From JAQTNA01 sp043743785 (lineage in GTDB: Bacteria > Pseudomonadota > Gammaproteobacteria > Burkholderiales > Rhodocyclaceae): a stretch of DNA of 64,000 nucleotides. Below, one piece after another: positions 7,178 to 15,787 of the stretch. The DNA lies in contig JAYTVW010000015.1 of assembly GCA_043743785.1 (NCBI GenBank), forward strand, positions 47,821 through 111,820, given 5' to 3'. The notes under the pieces are model-generated. The model was given only the letters and a program-made list of their open reading frames with translations. It did not search any database and was not told where the DNA came from. Position numbers and translations under genes: made by a program. Within the stretch, counting starts at the first letter, position 1. Every line of letters starts with the position of its first letter.

Positions 7178-9406
7178 CTACTTGACCCGCATGCCCGGCT
7201 GGGCGCCGTCGTCGGGACTCAGGATGAAGAGGCCCGGGGTGTCGCCGCTTGCTGCCAGGACCATGCCTTCACTCATGCCGAACTTCATCTTGCGCGGCGC
7301 CAGGTTGGCCACCATGACCGTCATGCGGCCCACCAGGGTGGCCGGATCGTAGGCGGACTTGATGCCGGCGAAGACCTGACGGGGCTTCTTCTCGCCGATG
7401 TCCAGTGTCAGCCGGAGGAGCTTGGCGGCGCCGTCCACGTGCTCCGCATTCACGATGCGGGCGATGCGCAGGTCGATCTTGGTGAAGTCGTCAATACTGA
7501 TTTCCGGGGCCAGGGGGCCGCCGCAGAGTTCATCCATGGTGGATTCCATGGCGGCCTGGGTTTCGCCGGCCCGGGCCGCATTCTGCTGGTGCTCGCCGTG
7601 ACGCTGCTGGGATTCCGCCGTCTTGGTGGTCTGGGCGGCGGGAGTCGCTGCTTCCAGGGAATCCTTGTTGGCGTCGATGAGCGCATCCACCTGTTTCGGG
7701 TCGATGCGGGTCATGAGGTGCTTGTAGTCCCGGATTTCGTGGCCGGCGGGCAGGGGCGCCCAGGCGTCCTGCCAGTTCAGTGGGGCGATATTCAGGAAGG
7801 CTTCCACTTCCGCCGCCAGTTTGGGCAGCACAGGCTTCAGGTAGAGCGTCAGGTCGCGGAACAAGGTCAGGGCGGTGGAGCAGACTTCCTGCAGGCGTTC
7901 TTCCATGCCTTCCTGCTTGGCCAGTTCCCAGGGTTTTTGCTCCGCCACGTATTGGTTGGCCGTGTCGGCGAGGCGCATGACTTCCCGTAGTGCCCGGGAG
8001 AAATCCCGGTCCTCATAGGACTTGGCGATTTCATTGCTCTGCCAGGCGGACTCAAAGGCGGCGGTGGCGTTGGCGTCCGTGGTGCCCAGCTTGCCGCCGA
8101 AGCGCTTGGTGATGAAGCCGGCGCAGCGGCTGGCGATGTTGATGAACTTGCCCACCAGGTCCGAATTCACCCGGGCGATGAAATCGTTCAGGTTCAGGTC
8201 GATATCCTCCATGCTGCCGTTCAACTTTGCCGCGTAGTAGTAGCGCAGCCACTCCGGGTTGAGGCCCTGGGCCAGGTAGCTCTCGGCGGTGATGAAAGTG
8301 CCGCGGCTCTTGGACATCTTGGCGCCATCCACCGTCAGGAAGCCATGGGCGAAGATGCGGTTGGGCACCCGGTAGCCGGCGTGTTCCAGCATGGCGGGCC
8401 AGAACAGGGCGTGGAAATAGAGAATGTCCTTGCCGATGAAATGCACCATTTCCGTGTCGACGGCGCCCTTGGCGTCGAGGAAATCCGCCTCATCCATGAC
8501 TTTGCCGGCGGCGGAGAGCTTGCCCAGGTAGTTGCGGAAGCTGCCGAAATAGCCCACCGGCGCATCCAGCCAGACGTAGAAGAACTTGCCGGTCTTATGG
8601 CCGTTGTCGCCGGGAATCTCGAAGCCGAAGTAGGGGGCGTCCCGGGAAATGTCCCAGTCGGACAGGCGGTTCTCGCCCTCGGCTCCGAGCCATTCCTGCA
8701 TCTTGTTGGCGGCTTCCGTCTGCAGTGTGCCTTCGCGGCGGGTGAATTCCCGCAGGAAGGCCTGGCAGCGCGGATCGGACAGGCGGAAGAAATGGTGCTC
8801 GGAATCCTTCAGCACCGGCTGGGCGCCGGACACCGCCGAGTAGGGGTTCTTCAAATCCGACGGCGTGTAGGCGGCGCCGCAGGATTCGCAGTTGTCGCCG
8901 TACTGATCCTTGGCCCCGCACTTTGGACATTCGCCCTTGATGAAGCGGTCCGGCAGGAACATTTCCTTTACCGGGTCGTAGTACTGCTCAATGGAGCGCA
9001 CCTCGATGAGGCCGGCGCCATTCAGCTTCTTATAGATGTCCTCGCAGAACCAGCGGTTCTCTTCGGAGTCGGTCTGGTGGTAGTTGTCGAAGCCCACCAG
9101 GAAGCCGCCCAGTTCGCTTTTTCCCGCGCGCCAGGCGGCGTGGGTCTCCAATCCGCCGAAAAAGTCCCGGGTGTGTTCCTGCAGCACCCGATCCACCAGG
9201 GCACGGGGTGTGATGCCTTCCTTCTCGGCCCGCAGCATAATAGGGGTGCCGTGCTGGTCGTCCGCCCCCACGTAATGAACCTCGTGGCCGTTCATGCGCT
9301 GGAAGCGCACCCAGATGTCGGTCTGGATGTATTCCACCAGGTGGCCGAGGTGAATGGCGCCGTTGGCGTAGGGCAGGGCGCTGGTGACGAGGATCTTGCG
9401 GGTCAT
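7178..9406 (-). CDS. metG: Methionyl-tRNA synthetase with C-terminal tRNA-binding domain
   Basis: The enzyme charges tRNA-Met in the cytoplasm. The 742-residue protein shows the class I signatures HLGH (19-22) and KMSKS (363-367), and a zinc knuckle with Cys160, Cys163, Cys173 and Cys176. After a Gln/Ala-rich linker (about 575-630), residues about 640-742 form an EMAP-II-like tRNA-binding/dimerisation domain (KIDLRIARIVNAEHVDGAAK). Length and architecture fit the long bacterial MetG type. It is divergent from apbC, with 138 bp between the starts. Confidence 0.97.
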   Translation of the reverse strand: MTRKILVTSALPYANGAIHLGHLVEYIQTDIWVRFQRMNGHEVHYVGADDQHGTPIMLRAEKEGITPRALVDRVLQEHTRDFFGGLETHAAWRAGKSELGGFLVGFDNYHQTDSEENRWFCEDIYKKLNGAGLIEVRSIEQYYDPVKEMFLPDRFIKGECPKCGAKDQYGDNCESCGAAYTPSDLKNPYSAVSGAQPVLKDSEHHFFRLSDPRCQAFLREFTRREGTLQTEAANKMQEWLGAEGENRLSDWDISRDAPYFGFEIPGDNGHKTGKFFYVWLDAPVGYFGSFRNYLGKLSAAGKVMDEADFLDAKGAVDTEMVHFIGKDILYFHALFWPAMLEHAGYRVPNRIFAHGFLTVDGAKMSKSRGTFITAESYLAQGLNPEWLRYYYAAKLNGSMEDIDLNLNDFIARVNSDLVGKFINIASRCAGFITKRFGGKLGTTDANATAAFESAWQSNEIAKSYEDRDFSRALREVMRLADTANQYVAEQKPWELAKQEGMEERLQEVCSTALTLFRDLTLYLKPVLPKLAAEVEAFLNIAPLNWQDAWAPLPAGHEIRDYKHLMTRIDPKQVDALIDANKDSLEAATPAAQTTKTAESQQRHGEHQQNAARAGETQAAMESTMDELCGGPLAPEISIDDFTKIDLRIARIVNAEHVDGAAKLLRLTLDIGEKKPRQVFAGIKSAYDPATLVGRMTVMVANLAPRKMKFGMSEGMVLAASGDTPGLFILSPDDGAQPGMRVK

Positions 9407-9544
9407 GGAAGAGGGCCGGGAGCTTTCACTAAAGGCCGCATTCTAACAAATTGCTTGTGTCTAGCCCGTCTGGGGGGCAGGTGATCCTCTTCGACTTGCG
9501 CTAGACTCTCGCGTTCCCCAATCAAAACCACCGCTGGAGTAGAA

Positions 9545-10633
9545 ATGAGCATTAGCGCATCCCAGGTGCAGGACGCCCTCAAGAGCGTCATCGACCCCAA
9601 TACCGGCAAGGATTTCGTGGCCACCAAGTCGGCAAAGAACATCAAGATCAACGGCGCCGACATCGCCCTGGATATCGAGCTGGGCTACCCGGCGAAGAGC
9701 CAGATCGACGGCCTGCGTACCCAGGTCATCGCGGCGCTGAAGGCTATTCCCGGCGCGGGCAACATCAGTGCCAATGTTTACGTCAAGATCGTTTCCCACG
9801 CGGTACAGCGGGGCGTCAAGCTCATTCCCGGCGTCAAGAACATCATCGCCGTGGCCTCCGGCAAGGGCGGCGTGGGCAAGAGCACCACGGCGGTGAACCT
9901 GGCCCTGGCTCTGGCCGCCGAAGGCGCCACGGTCGGTATCCTGGATGCCGATATCTACGGGCCGTCCCTGCCCCAGATGCTGGGCATCAGCGGCCAGCCC
10001 GAATCGCCGGACGGCAAGACCATCCAGCCCATGGAATCCTACGGCGTGCAGGCCATGTCCATCGGCTTCCTGGTGGACGTGGAGACCCCCATGGTGTGGC
10101 GCGGCCCCATGGTCACCCAGGCCCTGGAACAACTGCTCACGGAAACCAACTGGACCAATCTGGATTATCTGGTGGTGGATATGCCCCCGGGCACCGGCGA
10201 CGTGCAGCTGACCCTGTCCCAGAAGGTGCCGGTAACGGGGGCCGTCATCGTCACCACGCCCCAGGACATCGCCCTGCTGGACGCCCGTAAGGGTTTGAAG
10301 ATGTTCGAAAAGGTGGGCATCCCCATCCTCGGCATTGTGGAAAACATGAGCATCCACATCTGCTCCAACTGCGGCCATGAAGAGCACATCTTCGGCAGTG
10401 GTGGCGCGGCGCGCATGGCGGCGGACTACACGGTGGAACAGCTGGGCTCCCTGCCGCTGGCCATGTCCATCCGTGAACAGACCGACGCGGGCAAGCCCAC
10501 TGTGGTGGCGGACCCGGACGGCCGGGTGGCGGAAATCTACCGCGGCATCGCCCGCCGGGTGGCGGTGAAGATCGCCGACCAGGCCCGGGACATGACCTCC
10601 AAGTTCCCGAATATCGTGGTGCAGAACACGTAG
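9545..10633 (+). CDS. apbC: Mrp/ApbC iron-sulfur cluster carrier ATPase
   Basis: The 362-residue P-loop ATPase delivers Fe-S clusters to target proteins in the cytoplasm. Residues 1-90 form the DUF59/MIP18-like domain. The deviant Walker A GKGGVGKST is at 106-114, and the cluster-binding CxxC (Cys273, Cys276) lies in HICSNCGHEE. A GGAG ribosome-binding site precedes the ATG at 9545. It is divergently arranged with metG, a common gammaproteobacterial and betaproteobacterial arrangement. A strong hairpin follows the stop. Confidence 0.96.
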   Translation: MSISASQVQDALKSVIDPNTGKDFVATKSAKNIKINGADIALDIELGYPAKSQIDGLRTQVIAALKAIPGAGNISANVYVKIVSHAVQRGVKLIPGVKNIIAVASGKGGVGKSTTAVNLALALAAEGATVGILDADIYGPSLPQMLGISGQPESPDGKTIQPMESYGVQAMSIGFLVDVETPMVWRGPMVTQALEQLLTETNWTNLDYLVVDMPPGTGDVQLTLSQKVPVTGAVIVTTPQDIALLDARKGLKMFEKVGIPILGIVENMSIHICSNCGHEEHIFGSGGAARMAADYTVEQLGSLPLAMSIREQTDAGKPTVVADPDGRVAEIYRGIARRVAVKIADQARDMTSKFPNIVVQNT

Positions 10634-10641
10634 GATTCAGG

Positions 10642-10682
10642 CGTAGGGTGGGCAGATGAAGCCTGCCCACCCTACGGTTTTG
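10642..10682 (+). terminator. Perfect hairpin terminator after apbC
   Basis: The 14-bp perfect stem cgtagggtgggcag (10642-10655) and ctgcccaccctacg (10663-10676) is followed by gttttg. The stem words belong to a repetitive palindrome type; a shorter cousin (gtgggca...tgcccac) follows at 10999-11022. Confidence 0.75.
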
Positions 10683-10698
10683 TCATCGGGAGCCTGCC

Positions 10699-10989
10699 AT
10701 GGTCGTACGTGCGATGCTGTTGCTGCTGATTCCGGTCACTGCCCTGGCGGCGGAGCCGCGCTTGCCGGTGCCGACGCCGGTGAAGGGGGGTCTGTTGGAA
10801 CGGCAGGTAGTGGCCGAGGGAGATGCCCGCTTCGATTTCCGCCTGCAGGATCTGGGCTCGGTGCCGGGCCCCGTTGCCGGCAGCCGCATCCACAAGATGC
10901 GGGACTTCGAAAACCGGGTGTCCTGCTATGTCTTCGTTCCCGAAGGTGCCAAGCCCAATGGCGGCAGCGTGAGCTGCGTGAAGGACTGA
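10699..10989 (+). CDS. Small secreted hypothetical protein
   Basis: The 96-residue protein has a short basic N terminus and a hydrophobic stretch (about 4-16) ending in TALAAEP, a clear type I signal peptide with cleavage near residue 18. The mature part of about 78 residues is mixed and contains two Cys (in SCYV and SCVKD) that could form a disulfide in the periplasm. A second ATG five codons in is an alternative start. I recognise no family. It lies between apbC and dcd, with its own downstream hairpin, so it may be transcribed alone or by read-through. Confidence 0.6.
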   Translation: MVVRAMLLLLIPVTALAAEPRLPVPTPVKGGLLERQVVAEGDARFDFRLQDLGSVPGPVAGSRIHKMRDFENRVSCYVFVPEGAKPNGGSVSCVKD

Positions 10990-10998
10990 AGGGGTAGT

Positions 10999-11027
10999 GT
11001 GGGCAAAGCGGAGCGTGCCCACGTTTT
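10999..11027 (+). terminator. Hairpin after the small secreted-protein gene
   Basis: The stem gtgggca (10999-11005) and tgcccac (11016-11022) is followed by gtttt. It sits 10 bp after the stop codon at 10989. It may act as an intrinsic terminator and shares words with the hairpin at 10642-10676. Confidence 0.55.
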
Positions 11028-11047
11028 GCGGGATTCCCCTTCGGCAG

Positions 11048-11118
11048 GCGTAGGTTGTGCCGGAAGGCACAACACATCGTGGGCAATGCCATGTTGTGCC
11101 TTCCGGCACAACCTACGC
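11048..11118. repeat. Family H perfect 26-bp inverted repeat
   Basis: The arms gcgtaggttgtgccggaagg (first 20 of 26 bases, 11048-11073) and their exact complement (11093-11118) enclose a 19-base loop. Each arm also folds on itself (gttgtgcc-ggaa-ggcacaac), so either two small hairpins or one long one can form. No second copy of this family is seen in the window. Confidence 0.85.
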
Positions 11119-11135
11119 TGCTTTCCGGTTTTGGC

Positions 11136-11168
11136 TTTTCTCGGCGCCTCGGCGCCTCGGCGTTTCAA
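11136..11168. repeat. Single right arm of a family A element upstream of dcd
   Basis: The sequence ttttctcggcgcctcggcg and following cctcggcgtttcaaat matches the right arms of the family A fold-back elements at 37811-37844 and 40477-40511. No left arm is present, so this is a half element. It lies about 50 bp upstream of the dcd start. Confidence 0.7.
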
Positions 11169-11217
11169 ATGGTTTTTTCCCGTTACAATGCGCGTTTTTT
11201 GCTGACCGGATTCCGTC

Positions 11218-11790
11218 ATGAGTATCAAGTCCGACAAGTGGATCCGCCGCATGGCGGAAACGACAGGCATGATCGAGCCCTTCGAGCCCGGCCAGGTGCG
11301 GGAGCAGGACGGACGCAAGATCGTTTCCTACGGCACCTCCAGCTACGGCTACGACATCCGCTGCTCCCGGGAGTTCAAGCTGTTCACCAACATCAACAGC
11401 ACCATCGTGGACCCGAAGAACTTCGACCCGAACTCCTTCGTCGAGGTGAACGCGGACTACTGCATCATCCCGCCCAATTCCTTCGCCTTGGCGCGCACCG
11501 TCGAGTATTTCCGCATTCCGCGCAATGTGCTGACCATTTGCCTGGGCAAGAGCACCTACGCCCGCTGCGGCATCATCGTGAACGTCACGCCCTTCGAGCC
11601 GGAATGGGAAGGACACGTGACGCTGGAGTTCTCCAATACCACGCCCCTGCCGGCCAAGATCTACGCCAACGAGGGCTGCGCCCAAGTGCTGTTCCTGGAA
11701 GCCGACAAGGACGACATCTGCGAGACCTCCTACAAGGATCGCGGCGGCAAGTACCAGGGCCAGCAAGGCGTCACGCTGCCCAAGATCTAA
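11218..11790 (+). CDS. dcd: dCTP deaminase
   Basis: This trimeric cytosolic enzyme deaminates dCTP to dUTP, feeding dTMP synthesis together with ThyA (also in this window at 43365-44336). The 190-residue length is typical of the family. Signatures include the GKSTYARCGI region (Ser and Arg for nucleotide binding) and EPEWEGHVTLEFSNTTPLP, containing the catalytic Glu. The start MSIKSDKWIRRMA is the usual family N terminus. A family B palindrome begins directly after the stop and reaches nearly to the next start. Confidence 0.97.
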   Translation: MSIKSDKWIRRMAETTGMIEPFEPGQVREQDGRKIVSYGTSSYGYDIRCSREFKLFTNINSTIVDPKNFDPNSFVEVNADYCIIPPNSFALARTVEYFRIPRNVLTICLGKSTYARCGIIVNVTPFEPEWEGHVTLEFSNTTPLPAKIYANEGCAQVLFLEADKDDICETSYKDRGGKYQGQQGVTLPKI

Positions 11791-11791
11791 G

Positions 11792-11886
11792 AGCGTCAGC
11801 GGTAAGGGGTTAGCGGTGAGCAATGCCGCTGCCTCCAAACTGTAACAATCGGACACTACGCTCTCCGCTCACCCCTTACTTCTTAC
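11792..11886. repeat. Family B fold-back element filling the dcd-decarboxylase gap
   Basis: The 5' arm is made of agcggtaagg / ggttagcggtgagc words (11799-11821) and the 3' arm of the complement cgctcaccccttacttcttac (11867-11886 and nearby). A perfect 9-bp core pairs gtaaggggt (11802-11810) with accccttac (11871-11879). It starts at the dcd stop and ends 9 bp before the ATG at 11896, which has no Shine-Dalgarno sequence. Confidence 0.75.
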
Positions 11887-11895
11887 AAAAAAAAC

Positions 11896-14187
11896 ATGCG
11901 CTTCCGTTTCCCTATCGTCATCATCGACGAAGACTTCCGTTCCGAGAATGCGTCGGGCCTGGGTATCCGGGCGCTGGCGGAAGCCATCGAGAAGGAAAAT
12001 ATGGAAGTGCTGGGGGTGACCAGCTATGGTGACCTGTCCTCCTTCGCCCAGCAGCAGAGTCGCGCTTCCGCCTTCATCCTGTCCATCGACGACGAGGAAT
12101 TCGGCGGTGGTTCTCCCGAGGAAGCCCAGCATGCATTGAAGCAGTTGCGGGCCTTCGTCGAGGAAATCCGCTGGCGCAATCTGGACATCCCGATTTTCCT
12201 CTACGGCGAGACGCGCACCAGTCGTCACATTCCGAATGACGTGCTGAAGGAACTGCATGGTTTCATTCACATGTTCGAGGACACGCCGGAATTCGTCGCC
12301 CGCTACATCGTGCGGGAATCCAAGTCCTACCTGGATTCCCTGGCGCCGCCCTTCTTCCGCGCCCTGGTGCATTACGCGGCGGATGGTTCCTACTCCTGGC
12401 ACTGCCCCGGCCATTCCGGCGGCGTGGCCTTCCTGAAAAGCCCGGTGGGCCAGATGTTCCACCAGTTCTTCGGCGAGAACATGCTGCGGGCCGATGTCTG
12501 CAACGCGGTGGAAGAACTGGGCCAGTTGCTGGACCACACCGGGCCGGTGCGGGCTTCCGAAATCAACGCGGCGCGCATTTTCCATTGCGACCACCTGTTT
12601 TTCGTCACCAACGGTACCTCCACCTCCAACAAGATCGTCTGGCACTCCACGGTGGCGCCGGGGGACATCGTAGTGGTGGACCGCAACTGCCACAAGTCGG
12701 TGCTGCACTCCATCATCATGACCGGGGCCATTCCCGTGTTCCTCATGCCGACGCGCAACAACTTCGGCATCATCGGACCTATCCCCCGGGAAGAGTTCCT
12801 GATGGAGAACATCCGCAAAAAAATCGAGGCCAATCCCTTCGCCCGGGAGATTCTGCGCAAGAACCCGAATGTGAAGCCCCGGGTGCTGACCATCACCCAG
12901 AGCACCTACGACGGCGTGCTCTACAACGTCGAAGACATCAAGCAGATGCTCGACGGCGAGATCGAGACCCTGCATTTCGACGAAGCCTGGCTGCCCCACG
13001 CCTCCTTCCATGACTTCTATGGCGACTACCACGCCATCGGTGAGGACCGGCCGCGCTGCAAGGAGTCCATGATTTTCTCCACCCAGTCCACCCACAAGCT
13101 GCTGGCGGGATTGAGTCAGGCCTCGCAAATCCTGGTGCAGGAGTCGGAAGCCCTCAAGCTGGACCGGGACTGCTTCAACGAAGCCTACCTGATGCACACC
13201 TCCACCAGCCCCCAGTACTCCATCATCGCCTCCTGCGATGTGGCGGCGGCCATGATGGAGGCCCCCGGCGGCCAGTCCCTAGTGGAAGAATCGATCAAGG
13301 AAGCCCTGGATTTCCGCCGCGCCATGCGCAAGGTGGACGAGGAGTGGGGCGCGGACTGGTGGTTCAAGGTGTGGGGGCCGGACGACCTGTCGGAGGAAGG
13401 CATCGAGGAACGGGAAGCCTGGATGCTCAAGGCCGGCGACCGCTGGCACGGCTTCGGCAACCTGGCCGAAGGCTTCAACATGCTGGACCCCATCAAGGCC
13501 ACCATCATCACCCCCGGCCTGGACATGGACGGGGATTTTTCGGATGACTTCGGCATTCCGGCCGCCATCGTCACCAAGTACCTGGCGGAACACGGTGTTA
13601 TCGTCGAGAAGTGCGGGCTTTACTCGTTCTTCATCATGTTCACCATCGGCATCACCAAGGGCCGCTGGAACACCATGGTGACGGAACTGCAGCAGTTCAA
13701 GGACGACTACGACAAGAACCAGCCCCTGTGGCGCATCATGCCGGACTTCATCGCCAAGCATCCGCGCTACGAGCACATCGGCCTCCGGGAACTGTGCAAC
13801 CAGATCCACGCGGTGTACAAAGCCGCCGACGTGGCCCGCCTCACCACCGAGATGTATCTCTCCAACATGGAACCGGCCATGAAGCCGGCGGACGCCTTCG
13901 CCAAGATGGCCCACCGGGAGATCGAGCGGGTGGAACTGGACAAGCTGGAGGGCCGCATCACCAGCGTGCTCCTCACCCCCTATCCGCCGGGCATCCCCTT
14001 GCTGATTCCGGGGGAACTCTTCAATTCCACCATCGTCCAGTACTTGAAGTTCGCAAGGGATTTCAGCGAGAAATTCCCCGGCTTCGAGACCGATGTTCAC
14101 GGCCTCGTGAAAGGCGAAGTGGACGGCAAGTCCCGGTACTACGTGGATTGCGTGGAACGCAAGGGACGGCGTAAGAAGAAGGTGTAG
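11896..14187 (+). CDS. Arginine/lysine/ornithine decarboxylase (fold type I, PLP)
   Basis: The 763-residue cytosolic decarboxylase has the three-part architecture of the Adi/Cad/Spe family: a CheY-like N-terminal wing domain (about 1-130), the PLP fold (about 145-590) and a C-terminal domain. PLP-site features are TNGTSTSNK (238-246), the cofactor-ring-binding Asp362 in FDEAW, and the Schiff-base Lys401 in STHKLL. Substrate (arginine, lysine or ornithine) cannot be fixed from sequence alone. Products would be agmatine, cadaverine or putrescine, for polyamine supply or acid resistance. It follows dcd across a family B palindrome and ends in a strong terminator. Confidence 0.93.
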   Translation: MRFRFPIVIIDEDFRSENASGLGIRALAEAIEKENMEVLGVTSYGDLSSFAQQQSRASAFILSIDDEEFGGGSPEEAQHALKQLRAFVEEIRWRNLDIPIFLYGETRTSRHIPNDVLKELHGFIHMFEDTPEFVARYIVRESKSYLDSLAPPFFRALVHYAADGSYSWHCPGHSGGVAFLKSPVGQMFHQFFGENMLRADVCNAVEELGQLLDHTGPVRASEINAARIFHCDHLFFVTNGTSTSNKIVWHSTVAPGDIVVVDRNCHKSVLHSIIMTGAIPVFLMPTRNNFGIIGPIPREEFLMENIRKKIEANPFAREILRKNPNVKPRVLTITQSTYDGVLYNVEDIKQMLDGEIETLHFDEAWLPHASFHDFYGDYHAIGEDRPRCKESMIFSTQSTHKLLAGLSQASQILVQESEALKLDRDCFNEAYLMHTSTSPQYSIIASCDVAAAMMEAPGGQSLVEESIKEALDFRRAMRKVDEEWGADWWFKVWGPDDLSEEGIEEREAWMLKAGDRWHGFGNLAEGFNMLDPIKATIITPGLDMDGDFSDDFGIPAAIVTKYLAEHGVIVEKCGLYSFFIMFTIGITKGRWNTMVTELQQFKDDYDKNQPLWRIMPDFIAKHPRYEHIGLRELCNQIHAVYKAADVARLTTEMYLSNMEPAMKPADAFAKMAHREIERVELDKLEGRITSVLLTPYPPGIPLLIPGELFNSTIVQYLKFARDFSEKFPGFETDVHGLVKGEVDGKSRYYVDCVERKGRRKKKV

Positions 14188-14217
14188 GCTGATTCACTGT
14201 GCTTGCAGCCGTACAGC

Positions 14218-14250
14218 AAAAAGCCGATTCTTCGCGGAATCGGTTTTTTG
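14218..14250 (+). terminator. Rho-independent terminator after decarboxylase
   Basis: The stem aaaaagccgattc-ttcgcg-gaatcggtttttt has flanking A and T runs, so it can act in both directions. It lies 30 bp after the stop. Confidence 0.9.
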
Positions 14251-14287
14251 TTATCCGGCCCGGCAAGGGCTGAACGCGTTGCCGGCT

Positions 14288-14956
14288 TCAGGTTCTGGCG
14301 CGTTTGCCGCGAAGGCCCATGGCGGCGAGGGCGGCAAGGATCAGGGCGCCGGAGGCCGGCTCCGGCACGTTGCTGACGCCGCCGAGGCTGCCGTCAAACA
14401 CGACTTCCGCCAGGGCGATCCAGGCGTTCTCCGGCAGGTTGTTAAGCGTCAGTTCCACGTAGCGGCCGACGCCGGGCGTGGCCAGCAACTGGTAGATGCC
14501 ATCCATGTTGTCGGAAAGATACCGTTCAGTGGAGGACAGACTGCGCACCTGGGTAGCGCCAAAACTGATGCCATCGCTGGAAAAGCGCACCCCGACCGAT
14601 GCCGGAATGTACACCGCCGCCGACGAATAATATTTGAAGTAGGTCGTCACGCTATCCAGAGTATGGATCGCACCCAGATCGAAGGTGATGACCGGCGACT
14701 GCTGGTACCACAGCACATAGGGAGACCAGGCGCCATAGCCAGTCACGACCGATGTACCAAACACGCCGTCGGTCAGATCCCCTTTGCCTCCCGACAGAAA
14801 ACCGCCAGTGTTACTGCCGGTGTAGGCGTTGTCGTAATAGGCGCCAAAATATGGTGCGCCGTCGGGCATGCTGTAGGTCGCTACCGTAATGGGCGCAGCC
14901 TGGGCCGCCGCGCTGGCAGCAAGAATAGCCGCTGCAACCAGGTGTTTGATTTTCAA
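14288..14956 (-). CDS. PEP-CTERM sorting-signal surface protein
   Basis: The 222-residue exported protein has a signal peptide (KHLVAAAILAASAAAQA) and a C-terminal tripartite PEP-CTERM tag: VPEPASG, a hydrophobic helix (ALILAALAAMG), then RGKRART. This tag directs exosortase processing and export to the surface or exopolysaccharide matrix. The middle part is Gly/Tyr/Ser-rich and resembles discoidin-like (F5/8 type C) all-beta domains. The start is best placed at a TTG (14956), which has AAGGGG 9 bases upstream and puts Met-Lys-Ile-Lys-His at the signal-peptide front. An upstream ATG at 15148 would read through a terminator. Confidence 0.85.
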   Translation of the reverse strand: MKIKHLVAAAILAASAAAQAAPITVATYSMPDGAPYFGAYYDNAYTGSNTGGFLSGGKGDLTDGVFGTSVVTGYGAWSPYVLWYQQSPVITFDLGAIHTLDSVTTYFKYYSSAAVYIPASVGVRFSSDGISFGATQVRSLSSTERYLSDNMDGIYQLLATPGVGRYVELTLNNLPENAWIALAEVVFDGSLGGVSNVPEPASGALILAALAAMGLRGKRART

Positions 14957-15041
14957 GCTTGGCCCCTTTGGGTATTGATAAATAACAATAGCTTGGAGGC
15001 TAGCATGCTTTCTGGAAAAAATACAGAGGGCCACCGACGAA

Positions 15042-15077
15042 GAAAAGGCCGTTTCCGTACTCCCGGAAACGGCCTTT
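15042..15077 (-). terminator. Terminator between DUF4337 gene and PEP-CTERM gene
   Basis: A perfect 12-13 bp stem, aaaggccgtttcc (15044-15056) and ggaaacggccttt (15064-15076), with flanking A-rich sequence. It lies about 35 bp downstream of the DUF4337 stop and separates that gene from the PEP-CTERM gene. Confidence 0.85.
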
Positions 15078-15113
15078 CTGAACTTCAAGCCGATTGTGGC
15101 CTGAATCCTGCCC

Positions 15114-15695
15114 TTACATGTGCATCGCACCCATGACGGCCAGGCCAACGCCGACGGTGGAGGCGCCGTAGACGCCGAACATCAGCCATTTCTTGCGGGT
15201 CAAGAGGGCAATGGCGGAGAGGGCGATGGAAATCTGCAAGAGCGTTGAGGCCATGGCCCAGCGGCCGTGGATGTGCATCTCGGCGTCGCTGTGGTGATCG
15301 GCTTCCTTGGCGGCGGCTTCGAGTTTTTCCGCTTCCACCTTGATTTCCGCCTTTTCTTTCTCGTACTTTTCGATCTTCAGCTTGAACTTTTCCTTGTCCT
15401 CCCCCGTGGTCAGGGTGACGGAAAGTTCCGCCAGATTTTGCTTGTTGCTCTTGGCCTGGTAGTAGTTCCACTGATTGGAGGCGGAGGTCTTCTGGATGGC
15501 CGCTTCGTTCTTGTAGAGCAGGGCCGCATTCTGGGTGTGGCCGCCTTCGTAACCGAACAAGGCGCCGAGGGTGGACAGGATGGCCGTGGTGACGGCAATC
15601 CGGGAGGCGAAGTTGTCATCGCCGCCATGGCCCTGGGCGGCGTGTTCCAGGGCGTGGTCGTGGGGGCCGTGAACGTGGAATCCGTGATCAGACAT
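15114..15695 (-). CDS. DUF4337-family membrane protein
   Basis: The 193-residue protein has a His-rich, acidic N terminus (SDHGFHVHGPHDHALEHAAQ), a membrane helix near 35-55, a long charged coiled-coil segment (about 85-135, Lys/Glu-rich) and two C-terminal helices (about 145-190). This is the layout of DUF4337, whose function is unknown. The ATG at 15695 has AGGAG eight bases upstream and is preferred over the in-frame ATG at 15827. It stands alone between a terminator and folA, so it is probably monocistronic. Confidence 0.85.
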   Translation of the reverse strand: MSDHGFHVHGPHDHALEHAAQGHGGDDNFASRIAVTTAILSTLGALFGYEGGHTQNAALLYKNEAAIQKTSASNQWNYYQAKSNKQNLAELSVTLTTGEDKEKFKLKIEKYEKEKAEIKVEAEKLEAAAKEADHHSDAEMHIHGRWAMASTLLQISIALSAIALLTRKKWLMFGVYGASTVGVGLAVMGAMHM

Positions 15696-15787
15696 GGGGT
15701 TTCTCCTGTTGGTTTGCAGGTCGGGATTGATCCCGACGATTTTTGCTGGGGCCGGACTCATCCGGTCGTGTCGGAATAAATTACGAC

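Noticed and set aside
9407..9544. Possible riboswitch or T-box upstream of metG
   Set aside because: The 138-bp divergent gap shows no recognisable SAM-riboswitch or T-box core or anti-terminator helix pair.
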